Assembly (NCBI GenBank): GCA_006384855.1
Contig: VCJN01001560.1
Coordinates: 78,227 to 142,226 of the forward strand
Length of the DNA: 64,000 nt
Reading direction: 5' to 3'
Source: Tetraselmis striata
Lineage: Eukaryota; Chlorophyta; Chlorodendrophyceae; Chlorodendrales; Chlorodendraceae
Shown: piece after piece, positions 42,147 to 53,743 of the stretch
Layout of the letters: every line of letters starts with the position of its first letter
How positions within the stretch are numbered: position 1 is the stretch's first letter
Notes under the pieces: model-generated
Told to the model about the DNA's origin: nothing
Databases searched by the model: none
Seen by the model: the letters and a program-made list of their open reading frames with translations, nothing else
Program-made: the position numbers and the translations under genes

Positions 42147-45100
42147 CTACATCAAACTGCAGTTTCGATTTTCAGTCTTGTTGGCAGCACTCCCATTGGT
42201 GCTAGAGGAAGGGGTGCTTTTTTGCATGCACTCACGCCGGGCTGTGGCGACTTTTTCATAGCCGGTTTGCTGTCTGGCTGCTGCCTCTGCGGCGGCCTTC
42301 TTAGCAGCCTCTGCGGCGGCCTTCCTAGCAGCCTTAGCAGCGCTTCTTTCAGCAATGGATCGCTGCCTGGCTTCTGCCTCAGCGGCAGCCTTCTCATCCG
42401 CGGCTTGTTGCTTGACCTCCTGAATGGCGTTTGCAAGGACAATGGGCGCGATGGGGTCCGGCTTGCCCAGCGGCAATGATGTGTCATGCCTCCACTCGAT
42501 CGGAACCGCGGAGGTCTGCGCACTGTGGCCTGCATTAGGCACGGAGGATCCCGTCCTGGATGGCTGGAATCCAGCCGGACCTGGGCGCGCAGCAACTTCC
42601 AGCGCGGCACGTAGATCAGGGCCAAGGTTTCCAACAGTCCCATTGACCAGTGTATCAATGAAAGCCCCCTGGATGGTCTCAGCTGCCCTCAGTGCCGTCT
42701 CATCCAGAGGGTAGAGCCGCACAGCCAGGCCATTGTCATGCAGTAAGCGCACCGCCCGCGGTTCTGCCCCTTCAGCGGTCTCAATGAGCAGACGGGGGGC
42801 GAGGTGCTGCTGACGCGTCAAAGGCAGGCAGGCAAGCAGCAGCATGGATGACAAGCCGCCCTGGCGCGGCAGTAGGGTTGTGTACGCTGCGTGGAGATTA
42901 TCGTTCTTGGACTTGCCGAGAGCGGTCAGCTGGTGCGTCACGGCCACAAGATCGCCGCACTCTCCACAGGCGTCGCCGCCCATAGCCGCCAGAGGGCCTC
43001 GCACGTCCGGCATCACCCGCTGAGGTGCGCCTTGGCCGCCAGCCGTCACCCGGTGCCATGCAATCGGCAGCTTCCAGTCGGCTCGCTGGATTATTGACTC
43101 GGCGCCATCTTCATCAAACAGCCGGATGCGGGCTGTGTACTCATCTTTTCCTTGTATCCAGGCGTCGCCGGTGGCCAGCATAAGCTTCGCAGCCCGTGGA
43201 AGATCGTTCCTCGGGAGGTGAGGGCACCTGTCATCATCCTCAGCCGCTCTGTTTGCATTGGCCTTGAACTCCACCAAAGCATAGCCGCCGCCGATCACAC
43301 GGCAGCCCGTCACTGTGGCCCGGCCCCGTCATGTGCTCGATGGTCCGTTGCAGGGTCGCTTCGTCTTGCAGCTGGCTCGGTAGCAGCGGATCCTTCTTCC
43401 CGCCGCGCAGGCGCACGGTGCGCGTGGCATCCAGGCAACTGCCGCGGAGTGAGTTCTCCCAGGAGTGGTTGCCCCGCTGCGGGATCCCAACTGCCATGTT
43501 GGGCGCGAACGCCAGCCCACAGAGGCACCACATGACCACCATGTCTTTGCGCAGGTCGCGGAGCGCGGTGAGCAGCAGCCTTTGGCTGCTGGATGGTTTC
43601 GGAGCGGCTGGGGCACGACCCCCCCTGGCTTGGGTCTCACGCCGGCCCGCCTGAGAGGACTCCACCATGGACAGCGCATGCAGCTGACGCCGGCACTCAT
43701 CCCTGACAATGAGACCGGCGTGGTCCATGGCGCCATCCAGCCTCAGGCACAGCTCCACGACCCCGGCCTCAAACTCCTTCATGCGCCGGATGTTGACTCC
43801 GTGGGTCTTGGCCCACTTTGAGGTCTTGGGCGACTGCATCCATTCCTGGAAGCAGCGTATGAGCATGAGCGGCTCGCAGTATCCGCCGTCCTCAAAGCGC
43901 TCCCGGTCGCTCTGCACCTGCCTCATGTCCGTGACGTACACCTTGGCAGTGCTTAGCTGGCGCTTGGGCCTGGAGAAGGGCTCCGTCCTCAGGCCCATGC
44001 CCGCAGCCACAACCACTGCGGCGAGCTCGCAGCAGCCGGACGCTAGCCCGAGGTGGATGAGGCGAGAGAGGGACACCGAGGTCGGAAGGCGTGCAGCCAG
44101 GCGGCCCAAGGCGGTGATGCTGTCATCGTGCGCGCGGAGGGCGCCCGTCTTGTACAGAAACTCCAACGCGTAGACAACCTTCTCGGGGACAGGTGGCTGG
44201 GGCGCCTCTTGCAGCAGGTCAGCGGCCTTCCCCAGCTGCCGCATCCGCGACTCGAGGCTCAGAACAGTGCCTGCCAGGCTCTCGCGCAAGATGGCTGGCA
44301 GGTCATACTCTTGGTGCGCCTCGCGGCACCTGCTGCTAACCATGCGGACCACCACCCCCGGGGCCACACGCCCCGCGCGCCCGGCCCGCTGCTTCTGGCT
44401 CGCAAGGCTTGTCCACTCCAGCTGCAGGACCTCCGCCTCCCGCACCGTGTCGTACGAGGAGACGCGCTGGAGGCAGTAGTCAATCACCACCGTGACGTCC
44501 GGGATGGTGATGCTGGACTCGGCAATGTTGGTAGCTAGCACCACCTTGAAGCAGCCAAGGGGTGGCAGCTCCATCGCCTCATCCTGCTCCTCCGGCGGCA
44601 CCACCGAATGCAGGATACACAGATGCATGCTGTCCTCCACTCCAAGCTCCTGCGCCCTGGCCTGCAGCGCCGACCTCAGCTGCCCGATCTCGTGCATCCC
44701 GGGAACAAAGACGAGGACCGCCGCCCCGCTTGTGCCAGCTCTGATGGCGAGTTGGGCGCCGAGGTTGGCAAGGTGGTCAGTGATCTCGGGCTTTGGCAGC
44801 TCCCGCGGCGCCTGCAGAAACTTGGTGAAGACCTGCAACGCCGCGGCTGCCACAGCACTCACCGCAGCCTTCCGCGGGCCCATGCCCTTGAGCAGGCCCA
44901 CTGCCGCCGCGCCGCACACGGCGGCCAAAGCCTCCAGTATGACCCTGGGGCACTGCAGCATTGAAGCCAACCCCAAGGCAGCTGCCTTTGCCACGTTGCC
45001 GCTGTCCAGAATGATCAAGTCGTCCAGCGTCAGCTCCATGACAGGGTAGCGGCGGCCGCCCACGGTCAGCGGCTCCGGCACGTGCCCCATGGCGACCTCC

Positions 45101-45975
45101 CCGCCAAAGTACTTGGCGAAGACGCCCGCCTCCATGGTGGCCGACATCACCACCACGGTGGGCGACACCGCGGGGCTCACTGGCTCGAGCGAGCGCCGGT
45201 TGCGCTTGATGAGCAGCGCCAGCATGTCGAGATCCACCGTGCGCTCGTGCGCCTCGTCCATGATGACGTGGGAGAAGTCCGTGAGGAAGCTGGGGTCATG
45301 CAGCAGCTTTTCCCGCAGCCAGCCGGTTGTCACAAACAGGATGGAGGAGGACTCGTAGCCTTCAGACACGTCTTGGCCGATCGCATATGCCACACTCTCG
45401 CCCAGTGGCTCGCCCAGGGTCGCCGCAACGCGCTGCGCGAGCTTGGTTGCGGCCAGGCGCCGCGGCTGCGTCACCACAATCCTGCCCTGCTTGTCCTGGC
45501 GCCGCAGCTCTCGCATGAGAACAACGGGAAGCCCGGTGCTCTTGCCGCAGCCGGTGTGGCCCGCAATGCACACCGCCTGGCCCATGAGCGCAGCCTCCCC
45601 CCACACGAGGTCCACAATCTGTGACGTGTACTTGAACACCTCGAGGGGCTCCGCTCGCGCGTTGCCCCCCGCAGAACTCGCATCGCGGCTGTTGCTACTC
45701 TTTCCAGAGGAGCCCCGCCGAGGCGGCTGCCCCATGTTGGCGGAGGGCGCCTTGCGCGACTGCTGCTGCGGAGCCCTCTGCTTGCCTGATGTAGGCTGTT
45801 GGGTCGAACAAATCTTGGCAGGGGGTGGTTCCTTTGCTGGCTGCCGCTGCCCTGGGGGGGCACAGTCGCGGCCTCTCCGTGCGTCTGCAGCAGACGGCTG
45901 ACATCCCGGAGCACTCTGCTCCGCGCGCAAGTCGTAGCCCTGCGCAACACAGCGCAGCGACCCTGTATTCTTCAA
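42147..45975 (-). CDS. DEAH-box RNA helicase with RRM-like and coiled-coil C-terminus; one frame break
   Basis: The first frame (45975 to 43240, 911 codons) carries all SF2 helicase motifs: I GHTGCGKST (139-147), Ia TQPRRLAA (169-176), II DEAH (240-243), III SAT (278-280), V TNIAESSITIPD (482-493) and VI QRAGRAGR (529-536), with a long Ala-rich insert at about 325-395. An HA2-type region follows. Near 43313 the homologous-looking sequence moves to another frame (43313 to 42147) that starts with an RRM-like CRVIGGGYALVEFKA. It goes on with SSMLLLACLPL and ends in an Ala/Glu/Arg-rich coiled coil. A one-base indel in the G/C-rich stretch around 43315-43335, or a very short intron, would join them into roughly 1,280 residues. 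Helicase plus RRM-like region recalls plant DExH8-type proteins; this is not certain. Expected role: RNA remodelling. Confidence 0.85.
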
Positions 45976-46427
45976 ACACTAGCAATGTGTTTCACGTGGC
46001 AAACACGCCGGACTGCGCCTGGTCTAATACATGCTCTGCCGTCAGGGCCGCACCTGGTGCTCTGCGGAGCTCCCCGCTCCGGTGGAGGCGGTGGTGCTGG
46101 TTTCAGGGCAGAACTCTTGGGCTGTGGCCCTCAGCATCGTTGACGTATTGTCAGTCCGCTCCGCAGCCAAAGTCAACCCGTTTGGATGGTCAACTGGCGG
46201 TGACGCCGTGGCCGAGTCGTCTTCCGCAACACTGGTAGAAGGATGGAGTGTGGTCGTCGTAGCTGTGGCCTGTACAGTCTTTGGGGCGGAGGCAGGCAGA
46301 CGTTGCGGCCAAATGAGCTCATCCTCTGTTGGAGATAAAAGCCTTGGCAATGAAGTCCCGCATTCTACAGAGGACTGCATCACAGTTTGACGACAAAGAG
46401 GGCAGTATGTTTAGATATTCGATCCGA
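45976..46427. other. Between helicase and hypothetical gene
   Basis: A minus-strand frame of 113 codons (46042-46383) could be a further exon of the hypothetical gene at 46428-47383, but I see no convincing splice pair. Otherwise this is the helicase promoter side. Confidence 0.3.
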
Positions 46428-47383
46428 TCATGAGGCCGCAAGTGCGTGGTTACGGCACACTCTAGCGATGTCTGGCGCGATACTCAAAATCTCTAGGCGG
46501 CATACCTTTGGCTGCCGCCCCTCTGGCAGCGAGGGGGGCATTGCGGTCTGTTCCAGTTGCGGGTCTTCCTCTCCAACCACCCCGTGCTCGTCTTCGCTTG
46601 GCTCGTGTGGCACTGTTGGTGCCGCAGCTTGCTGTTGAGGCCCATCTCGCCCATTCCCGTGTTTGTCGGAGAGCTGCCACAGCATAGCAGGATCCTGTGC
46701 AGCGGGCGAGCTCTGTGGCAGCGCAGTGGCTTCATCTGTCCCGCCACCGGGCTGATCTGGTTTGGTGGCTGCGGAAGTCTGAGAAGGTGTACCAGCGTGA
46801 CGGTGACTTCCAGGACGATGTGTAGCAACACTGTGACTCGGCCTAGTGGGCGCTGGAAGATTGGCAGCAGTCTTATCTGGGGAGGTCTGAGATCCTGGTA
46901 TCCGGATACTTGGGTGCGGTAGAAGTGCTTCAGCTCCCTTTACCGTGAAGACCAGCTTGAAGCAGCTATCTTCCTCTTCCTCCTCCAAGACATCCCCTAA
47001 GTGCTGGTTCTTCATTATACTTCGATAAAGCTCGCCACATTGCACCTTAACCGTCATAAGCTTGACTGATTCCTGTGCCGCGCAACCAGATCATCATAGA
47101 TTAATGGTTCGCTATAACTTTTCCTGACACTGTGCTCCCAGGAGTATTGACGAGCTTACACGGGGCTTACCAGCAGAGTCGGGAGCTCGTCGGCGTCCAG
47201 ACCACACTCCATGAAGTGGTCCTCAGCGGCCTGCCCCAGCAGTTCCTGGCCGTACACAAGCAGCTCCTCTCGTGTACTCTGCAGTAACTTCCCCACCTTG
47301 GAATCCGTCAATAGCAGGTCGAAAGGGTCAGGGCTGACACTGCTGGGAGGTCTGAACTGGATGTCGAACCTTTTCGCCGGCAT
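46428..47383 (-). CDS. Hypothetical two-exon protein
   Basis: Exon 1 is 47383-47171 (ATG at 47381-47383, MPAKRFDIQFRPPSS), ending in a consensus donor CTG|GTAAGC. Exon 2 is 47072-46428, beginning after GCGGCACAG. The phases agree, giving 285 residues. The first 110 residues look globular (LGQAAEDHFMECGLDADELP, then CGELYRSIMKNQHLGDVLEEE). The rest is Ser/Pro/Gln-rich and probably disordered. I do not recognise the family. It lies head-to-tail with the helicase on the same strand. The single intron with good splice sites is the main reason to believe it is a gene. Confidence 0.5.
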
Positions 47384-49414
47384 CCTGCTGTTCACCCCCC
47401 AACAAGCAGCCGCACAGAACGATTGTGAAGCAGAGACGCAAGCGGAGGGACCGCGGGCTGTGGTAGAAACGACAGAGGTCTAAAATATGGCGAACTTCAG
47501 TGTCGAAAGTCCAGAGCCGGGTCTTCCAGCTGTAGAGGTTACGCGCCACGGGACTTCAGTCAGCTGCCAGAGAACGCGGCGACGCTTCGGCGCTTCGGTG
47601 GATAGATATTGTAGTGGTCGCGGGCGCGCCGCAGGCTGCTGTTGATGCCAATGCTACTTTGATTCTGCTGGAGGACGCCCACTGCGGTCGGAAAGGACCT
47701 CGAAAGGTCTCGACCTGCGTCAAAGTATTGCTGGGAGGTCTCTGGTACTTCTGGTGCGTCTGTGTTCTGCTTCAGAGTTCAGACACCGAGCGAGGTCGAG
47801 CGGCAGCAACACCAGCTGATGCCGCTTTGGGATGGCTCGCCTGACTACCCTAATTCACGTCGATGTTCACAACCTTATCCTGCCGACGATACGACGAAGT
47901 CCTATCTGGACATCCTACGGCTCGCAGCATGATTTGTTTTTCCGCCCACGGGACAGGCCAGCATGATCCTACCTGAAAGGTTTCTAGGGTTCAGTCTAAA
48001 TGCCAGTATCCCATGGCGATACCATGAGGCAGCTTGTGTTGGTCTTATCTAGCGCGCTGCATATAGCTATATTAGCGGTGGATTTGCTATTTCTGCTGGC
48101 CTTTCATGCTGTTCGAATAAGGCTGTCTATGTGGCTTTTTCCCACCAATAATTACTGTCTTAGTGCAACCCGTAATGCGGTTTGCTGGTGATTTCAGTAC
48201 GGGCTGCCCCATCGCCCGTGAGCCATAATTTCCCGGCCGGAGAGCTACTATTGTACTTAGGACAACTCGCATGCCATCTTCCAGCTCGTTGCCTTCGGCA
48301 GCGGCTTGATTTGCGTGCATGTGCGCGTCAGGGTCACTTGGTCCGCACCGGGGACCAAGTTGTTGGTGCGAGTCGTCGTGGCACGCTCATGCGTTACTTC
48401 ATCGGCCGCGACAGACAGCCCCCCGGCAATTGTGGTTTACCTGGTTTGTGCACCTGATGGGGGTGGTTTCCCATTTGCCCCGGTTTGGCAGCCGAGACAG
48501 TTTTGATGACCATATGCACAACGAGGTGGTGGAGCTATGGGGTCCCCGTTGCGCGCGCGGGGGAGGGGTGGGGGGTTAAACTACAACACCCGTACCCGAG
48601 TCACACTTCGGGCTTACGGGCTCCCGCCTCGTCCAGTGATTCAAGCTTTGGACGAGGTTAGGTGTGGCGGACGCACGCATTACCATGGCAGCCGTGCATC
48701 ACAGTCGACATATGCGATGACATCTGCGGCTACCGCAATAAAACCGGTACGGACGGAGGACGTCCGCGTCATCGGAGCGGCCGTTGCTATCATGCAAGAC
48801 ATTCCCCGCGTCGCGCGCCGTCGGTAAACATGGCATCGCGACATCGGTACATGTGTGTAGTGGCGTTCTTTGCGCTACACTTGTGCATTGCCCGACTTGT
48901 GGACTGGGGCCGCTCATGCGCGGGTGTCTTGAGAGAGAAATCGTTGCTCTCACTCTATAGTGCACCAGCAACACTATGTGTTATTGTAGCCGCATTCGAA
49001 ATGCCCCGTGCGTTGTCATCGCGTCGCACGGCGGCGGCGTCTATTGCACCCCGTCGTCAACTCGACACCCCCTTCGTAATCCAACTACGAAGGGCTGCTC
49101 GTCGTCGGCGGTGGGGGCGCAGCCCACCTACTTTATGCACCCGACTTATATGGTGTTGACCTAACGTTATCTCACACCGAGATTGTGTGCAACGGCGCAT
49201 GTTGGTGCACCAGCGAGAGCACTCTCGCCACATCTCCTCGTGTTTTTGTGCTACTCGTCGACGTCGGTTGGCCTCCCGCTGGAGCAAGCCGCGACCCCGC
49301 CCGCTACATGAGCGGCCCGTCAGGGGCATCCTACCCACTAGATGCGCTAAGCAGCGTCTCGTGGTGACCGTCACGGTTTCTCGTCGTAGGTTGTACGCAA
49401 CGGCGGTTGTGGCT
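47384..49414. other. Intergenic, repeat-bearing, no supported gene
   Basis: 48110-48300 is similar in the same orientation to 52465-52680 (shared CAGTACGGGCTGCCCCATCGC and AGCTCGTTGCC). Frames of 60-165 codons show no recognisable domain. Confidence 0.35.
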
Positions 49415-49419
49415 GGTGC

Positions 49420-49645
49420 TGTTGGAATCTGCCCGATACCCTAGCACCAGCCGATACCCTAGCACCGGCCGGGCACATGTCCCGCGCGCCTTTGCGCGCG
49501 CGGGCCTGTCTCCCGGCCCGCCGGGCGCTCTGCTTTCACTCTCTTCCTGTCCACAATCCCCGCAGCTCGAGCCCGGCTCGCTGCTCCCACTGTAAGATGC
49601 TCCGAGCACTTCCACTTACCATCACCTCCGCGGTTGAGCCGTTTA
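49420..49645 (+). repeat. 5' LTR of the small copia-like element
   Basis: Starts TGTTGGAATCTGCCC and ends GAGCCGTTTA. The TGTTGGAAT start is typical of copia-type LTRs. Confidence 0.85.
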
Positions 49646-49657
49646 GGTTATGGGCCC
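49646..49657 (+). promoter_or_regulatory. Primer-binding site, half-tRNA type (initiator Met tRNA)
   Basis: GGTTATGGGCCC immediately after the LTR is complementary to GGGCCCAUAACC of the eukaryotic initiator-tRNA anticodon stem-loop, not to a tRNA 3' end. Drosophila copia and yeast Ty5 prime from a cleaved initiator tRNA at this same place. Confidence 0.75.
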
Positions 49658-50750
49658 TCACACGTCACGTGGGCGCGAGCGGGGTACAGGGAGAAGTCCG
49701 TGCGTTCGGCGCACGTCCGGAGTCGTTCGAAAAACGGCCGAGGCGGCTGCCACAAGGGCGCCGAAAACTAGCCCACAAGGGGCGAGGGATGCACGCTGAG
49801 CCTCCGGGGCCAGTACACAACCCTCCCGACACCGTATCGGGGTTCCGCCTACCGGCCCGAGAGAGCCAGCCTCCGGGCTGCGTTCAACAGACAAGTCCCC
49901 GGGATTTTGTCGAACCACTGCTGTACTTAGCTTGTAGATTCAAACCTCAAAAATAGAATTTGAAAACACACCATGCGTCGAGCCAGGCCGTCACACGTCG
50001 TGGTTCCACTAGGAGTACCGGAGGCATACGGCGAAACGACCGGCGAGCCCGCTGGTGGCTTTTGCTTTCTGGAAGGACCGCCGGACGATCGTCGCGGAGC
50101 TGCTGTGCGGACCCTTGGACCCCGGACAGCGATAACACAGTGGAGCGTTTCAGCGGAGCGCGTCCTTTACCAGCCATCCAAGATCGTCGCAGCGAGAACC
50201 ACACGCGAACCGCACAGGCGCCTACCTACCCAGGTCCCGCCTATCACGTCCTGCCTGCCACCTTCGACGGAGTGAACGACCACTGTGGTGCAGCTGTCCA
50301 CTCGCCGACCGCGCGTATGGGGCTAGCAACTGCGAGGCAGCACTGCTACTGGGTGCCAGCAGCTCAGCTACGAGCAGCCGCCCGCCCTGTGCTCCCCCGC
50401 CTGCGCGTTGGCTACCAGCAGCTCGTGCTCAGCAGCCCCGCCGCTCGCGGAGAGGCTGCCACAAGCATCTTGCGCAGCGCATTTCCCGGCATCGCACATG
50501 GCACGAGGATGACGCCCTCGCGGCCTCATCACTAGCCAGCTCCGGCTCACCAGCTCCACAGTGGGGCGACAGTACAGGATGGAGCAGTGCACGCGGAAGC
50601 GCGTCTCCCGGAAGCTATCAAGAATGTATAGAGTAGTCGCTATTAATTACTGCTGCTATTCAGTACTGTATTAGCGACAGATTCCGAATATTGTTCCAAT
50701 TGCACACAGCGGTCAAACGGAGATGACCCCCGTGTACAATTGAGGGGGGC

Positions 50751-50976
50751 TGTTGGAATCTGCCCGATACCCTAGCACCGGCCGATACCCTAGCACCGGC
50801 CGGGCACATGTCCCGCGCGCCTTTGCGCGCGCATGCCTGTCTCCCGGCCCGCCGGGCGCTCTGCTTTCACTCTCTTCCTGTCCACAGTCCCCGCAGCTCG
50901 AGCCCGGCTCGCTGCTCCCACTGTAAGATGCTCCGAGCACTTCCACTTACCATCACCTCCGCGGTTGAGCCGTTTA
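50751..50976 (+). repeat. 3' LTR of the small copia-like element
   Basis: Same length as the 5' LTR with about four substitutions. Preceded by the polypurine tract. Confidence 0.85.
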
Positions 50977-50981
50977 GGTGC

Positions 50982-52740
50982 AGCAGTGGCAACCCTTTAT
51001 GGTGTTGACATTGCCTCGCCGCAACCCTTTATGGTGTTGACACCGCTGATTGCCGTCGGCTGGCCTCGTCCCGCACGGGAGCCAACCGCTAACGCTCCGT
51101 CCAATACTAGGCACACGTGTCCTTGTATGGCCTCCACGTTCGTTTGTCCCTCGCCCGTGTGTCTACTGCGCTCAATGACGCCTCGGTGACACGGTCGACG
51201 AAGACTACATGGACAGCGGCGAGGACCTCTACAAGCCCCATGTCCACGAACACCCCATGCCTTAGCGGCACGCACGCAACACAACCAAAACCAACCCATG
51301 GACCTTGACCCCACCACACCTCCCATAACATAACCACCCTTCCCACGAGGCTTGAGACGGCACCCCATCCGGTGGCGGAGACCCATTTACGGAGTGCAGG
51401 ACAGGGCGGGACGCCTCGGCTGCCTCAGACCGACTGCGCTTCCTCGACGGGACATACCCCACCGCTGGGAATGGGCGGCGACATGGCGCCGCCTAGCTAG
51501 ATGCCTACCCGAGCAACGGGTCGAAGTTGCATGCAGAGGATTAAACACCCGCAGGACGCCTGGGGCTCTACGAATAATTGGACGCGGCCGCCGGAGAAGC
51601 CGCGAAGTCGGAGATAGTAGGCCGGAGGGGCAACCCAAGGCTGCACGGATGGAGGCGAGATTTTAAAACAAGAGAGGAAGGCTGGCAGCCTTAGTTGCAA
51701 TACACACTAGTGTCCCTATCATGGTTTGAAGTGGCAGGCCCCGAGAACAACCTGGCGGCCTGTCGATTAGCTATAGGCCGGGGCGGCGAAGAGCTATCGA
51801 TTGGCATGTTGTAACAATATCAAATTTCAAATTTCGACTACGCTCATTCGCTACACACTTAGTCGGCAGTCGATAATTCTCAACTACGACACCTCCTACG
51901 TCTTGAAGCCCGGGCGGGCTTCAAATTGGCTGTGCCCCATCGTTTGTGTTCGAAACACGCGCGACGGCGCTCTGGGATAGTGTTGCATGTGCAGCCTCGC
52001 CCCATACATCCGCCCTCCGGTGCATCCTGCCCGGCCGGCTTCCTGAGGCGTCGTCACCGCCACACTGTCACCCGGTCGTACGTTACGGGGCAAGATCATT
52101 TCGCGTATAGTCGTGGTGCGCCCCCGTGCGTGGCCCTTTCCTGCGTCAGATTTGATGAGGCGCGTACGTTTCCGGTACTCGCACGAGTCCCGCCCGGTGT
52201 TACACCGCGTCGCGTTGCTGCACTACGCGCCACACCGCCGCTCAGAGTTGGTGCCGCTCTAAGTTCAACATCGAAGACATCAACAAGACCTACACGACCC
52301 GCAAATAATGCCTCGCCCCGTCTGACTGCGCCTCGCGTGCCCTCCGCGACCTCGCCCGCCGGCACGCATGTTGGTCTGCATCACGCTCCCAAACCGCTCC
52401 GCGGACCGCGTGCGTGTACCTTGCACAACCAGACTCGATTGCATGTTTGAAACGTTCTTTACATGTTTATGTGGTTTCCCACCAATGTTGAATGTCCTAG
52501 TGCCACCCGTACGGTCGGGTGGTGGTTTCAACCGGTTGAGTTACCGGTGCCACCACGTTTCAGTACGGGCTGCCCCATCGCATGTGAGCCTTGCTTTCCC
52601 GGCAGGGGAGCTGCTTAGGACGGCCACTACAGCTCGCTTGCCATCTTTCAGCTCGTTGCCAATGGCAGTGCCCTCCCGTCTCCGGTTCCGTGCTCTAAGC
52701 TCCCACCTCCGATCCTCTCCCCTTCTAGCCATGGGAGTGA
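50982..52740. other. Intergenic, no supported gene
   Basis: Contains a doubled CCTTTATGGTGTTGACA motif just right of the LTR element and the second copy of the 48.1 kb repeat (52465-52680). No gene recognised. Confidence 0.3.
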
Positions 52741-52890
52741 TCTCGTGTGGTGTGGTGTGGTGTGGTGTGGTGTCGTGTGGTGTCGTGTGGTGTCGTGTGG
52801 TGTCGTGTGGTGTGGTGTCGTGTGGTGTGGTGTGGTGTGGTGTCGTGTCGTGTCGTGTCGTGTCGTGTCGTGTCGTGTCGTGTCGTGTCC
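52741..52890 (+). repeat. Pentanucleotide satellite (GTGTG/GTGTC)n
   Basis: About 30 uninterrupted 5-bp units. The left two thirds mix TGTGG and TGTCG; the right end is pure TGTCG. Long frames through it on both strands are satellite artefacts. Confidence 0.95.
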
Positions 52891-53743
52891 AGTGCAAGCT
52901 CTATCGGCTCCGCGACCGTTTCGGCCAAACTGTCGGCCGGCGTTGCCTTCTTAGGGTCCGCCGCCTTCTTGCCGCATGCCATCGTAGCGTGCGCAAGTGT
53001 CTTGATGGAATACTTGTCGTCGAGACCGTCCAGTCGTAGAGATGTTCACACCTTGCAAACCTACGAAAGGTGTGATCGATGCGGTTGCGCTAGCTGGTCA
53101 GTTGGCGCAAAGACAGAAGGTGGACTCCCCTCGTGGTGCGGGTGAGTCATGTAGCAGGGCTGTCGCATGCTGTCGCTAGCGCCGCTTGACGTCGGGAAGT
53201 CCAAGCGGTACGCGTACTGCGACTACATGTACCGTAGCTAACATTCAAACTATAATCTTCACGTTACCAGTACCGGTGACAGAGTAGCCCGGTGTAATCA
53301 AACCTCTATATGAGCAATATGACCATAAAACTGAACTCTTCGGTGTAAACAACCCTTCGCACCTTCTTTGCCTAAACCAGACTCGATTGCATGTTTGAAA
53401 TTTAGGCCAACAACATGAGGTGTGCTGATGAGCTATCGCTGTTTTCGCCCCGTTTCGCAACAGTGAAATCCTTGCAGCGTCATCACTATAACGCCCATTT
53501 AGGCGCGAAAAAATTTAAAAAATTACGATTCTCCAACAAATCCTTAGTCGAAAAAGTCGTAAAATTGCTTTTTTTATTCTTCTAATCCGACAGGGGAAAG
53601 GCAATAGATTTTGCCGGGCGGTACATTGGCATCCGGGAGCAGCAGTATATTTAAAAGCCCAGGCCGGGGCGTGACCGTGGTAGGGAATCAAATGTTTGGC
53701 ATATTTGTGTATGTTTAGGTGGGAGGGATCGAATTTGTTGGGT

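Larger units (their letters stand above)
49420..50976 (+). mobile_element. Small LTR retrotransposon without pol (TRIM/LARD type, copia-like)
   Basis: Two 226-bp LTRs (49420-49645 and 50751-50976), about 98% identical, flank 1.1 kb of internal DNA. A perfect 5-bp target duplication GGTGC sits at 49415-49419 and 50977-50981. A primer site directly follows the left LTR, and a purine tract (TTGAGGGGGGC, 50740-50750) directly precedes the right LTR. The internal 191-codon frame (49960-50535) shows no protease, RT or integrase. The element must use enzymes from an autonomous relative not seen here. Confidence 0.88.

Noticed and set aside
42147-45975. Alternative genetic code to explain the in-frame TAG and TGA codons
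   Set aside because: The helicase, PDI, UCH and RRM genes use standard stops at their expected ends and no internal TAG/TGA, so a global reassignment is not supported.
49960-50535. 191-codon frame inside the small LTR element as a Gag
   Set aside because: No zinc knuckle or capsid-like pattern; composition is Arg/Ala/Pro-rich from GC bias.
52541-52982. Frames of repeated HDTTRHDTT or GVVWCGVV on both strands
   Set aside because: Direct translation of the pentanucleotide satellite.
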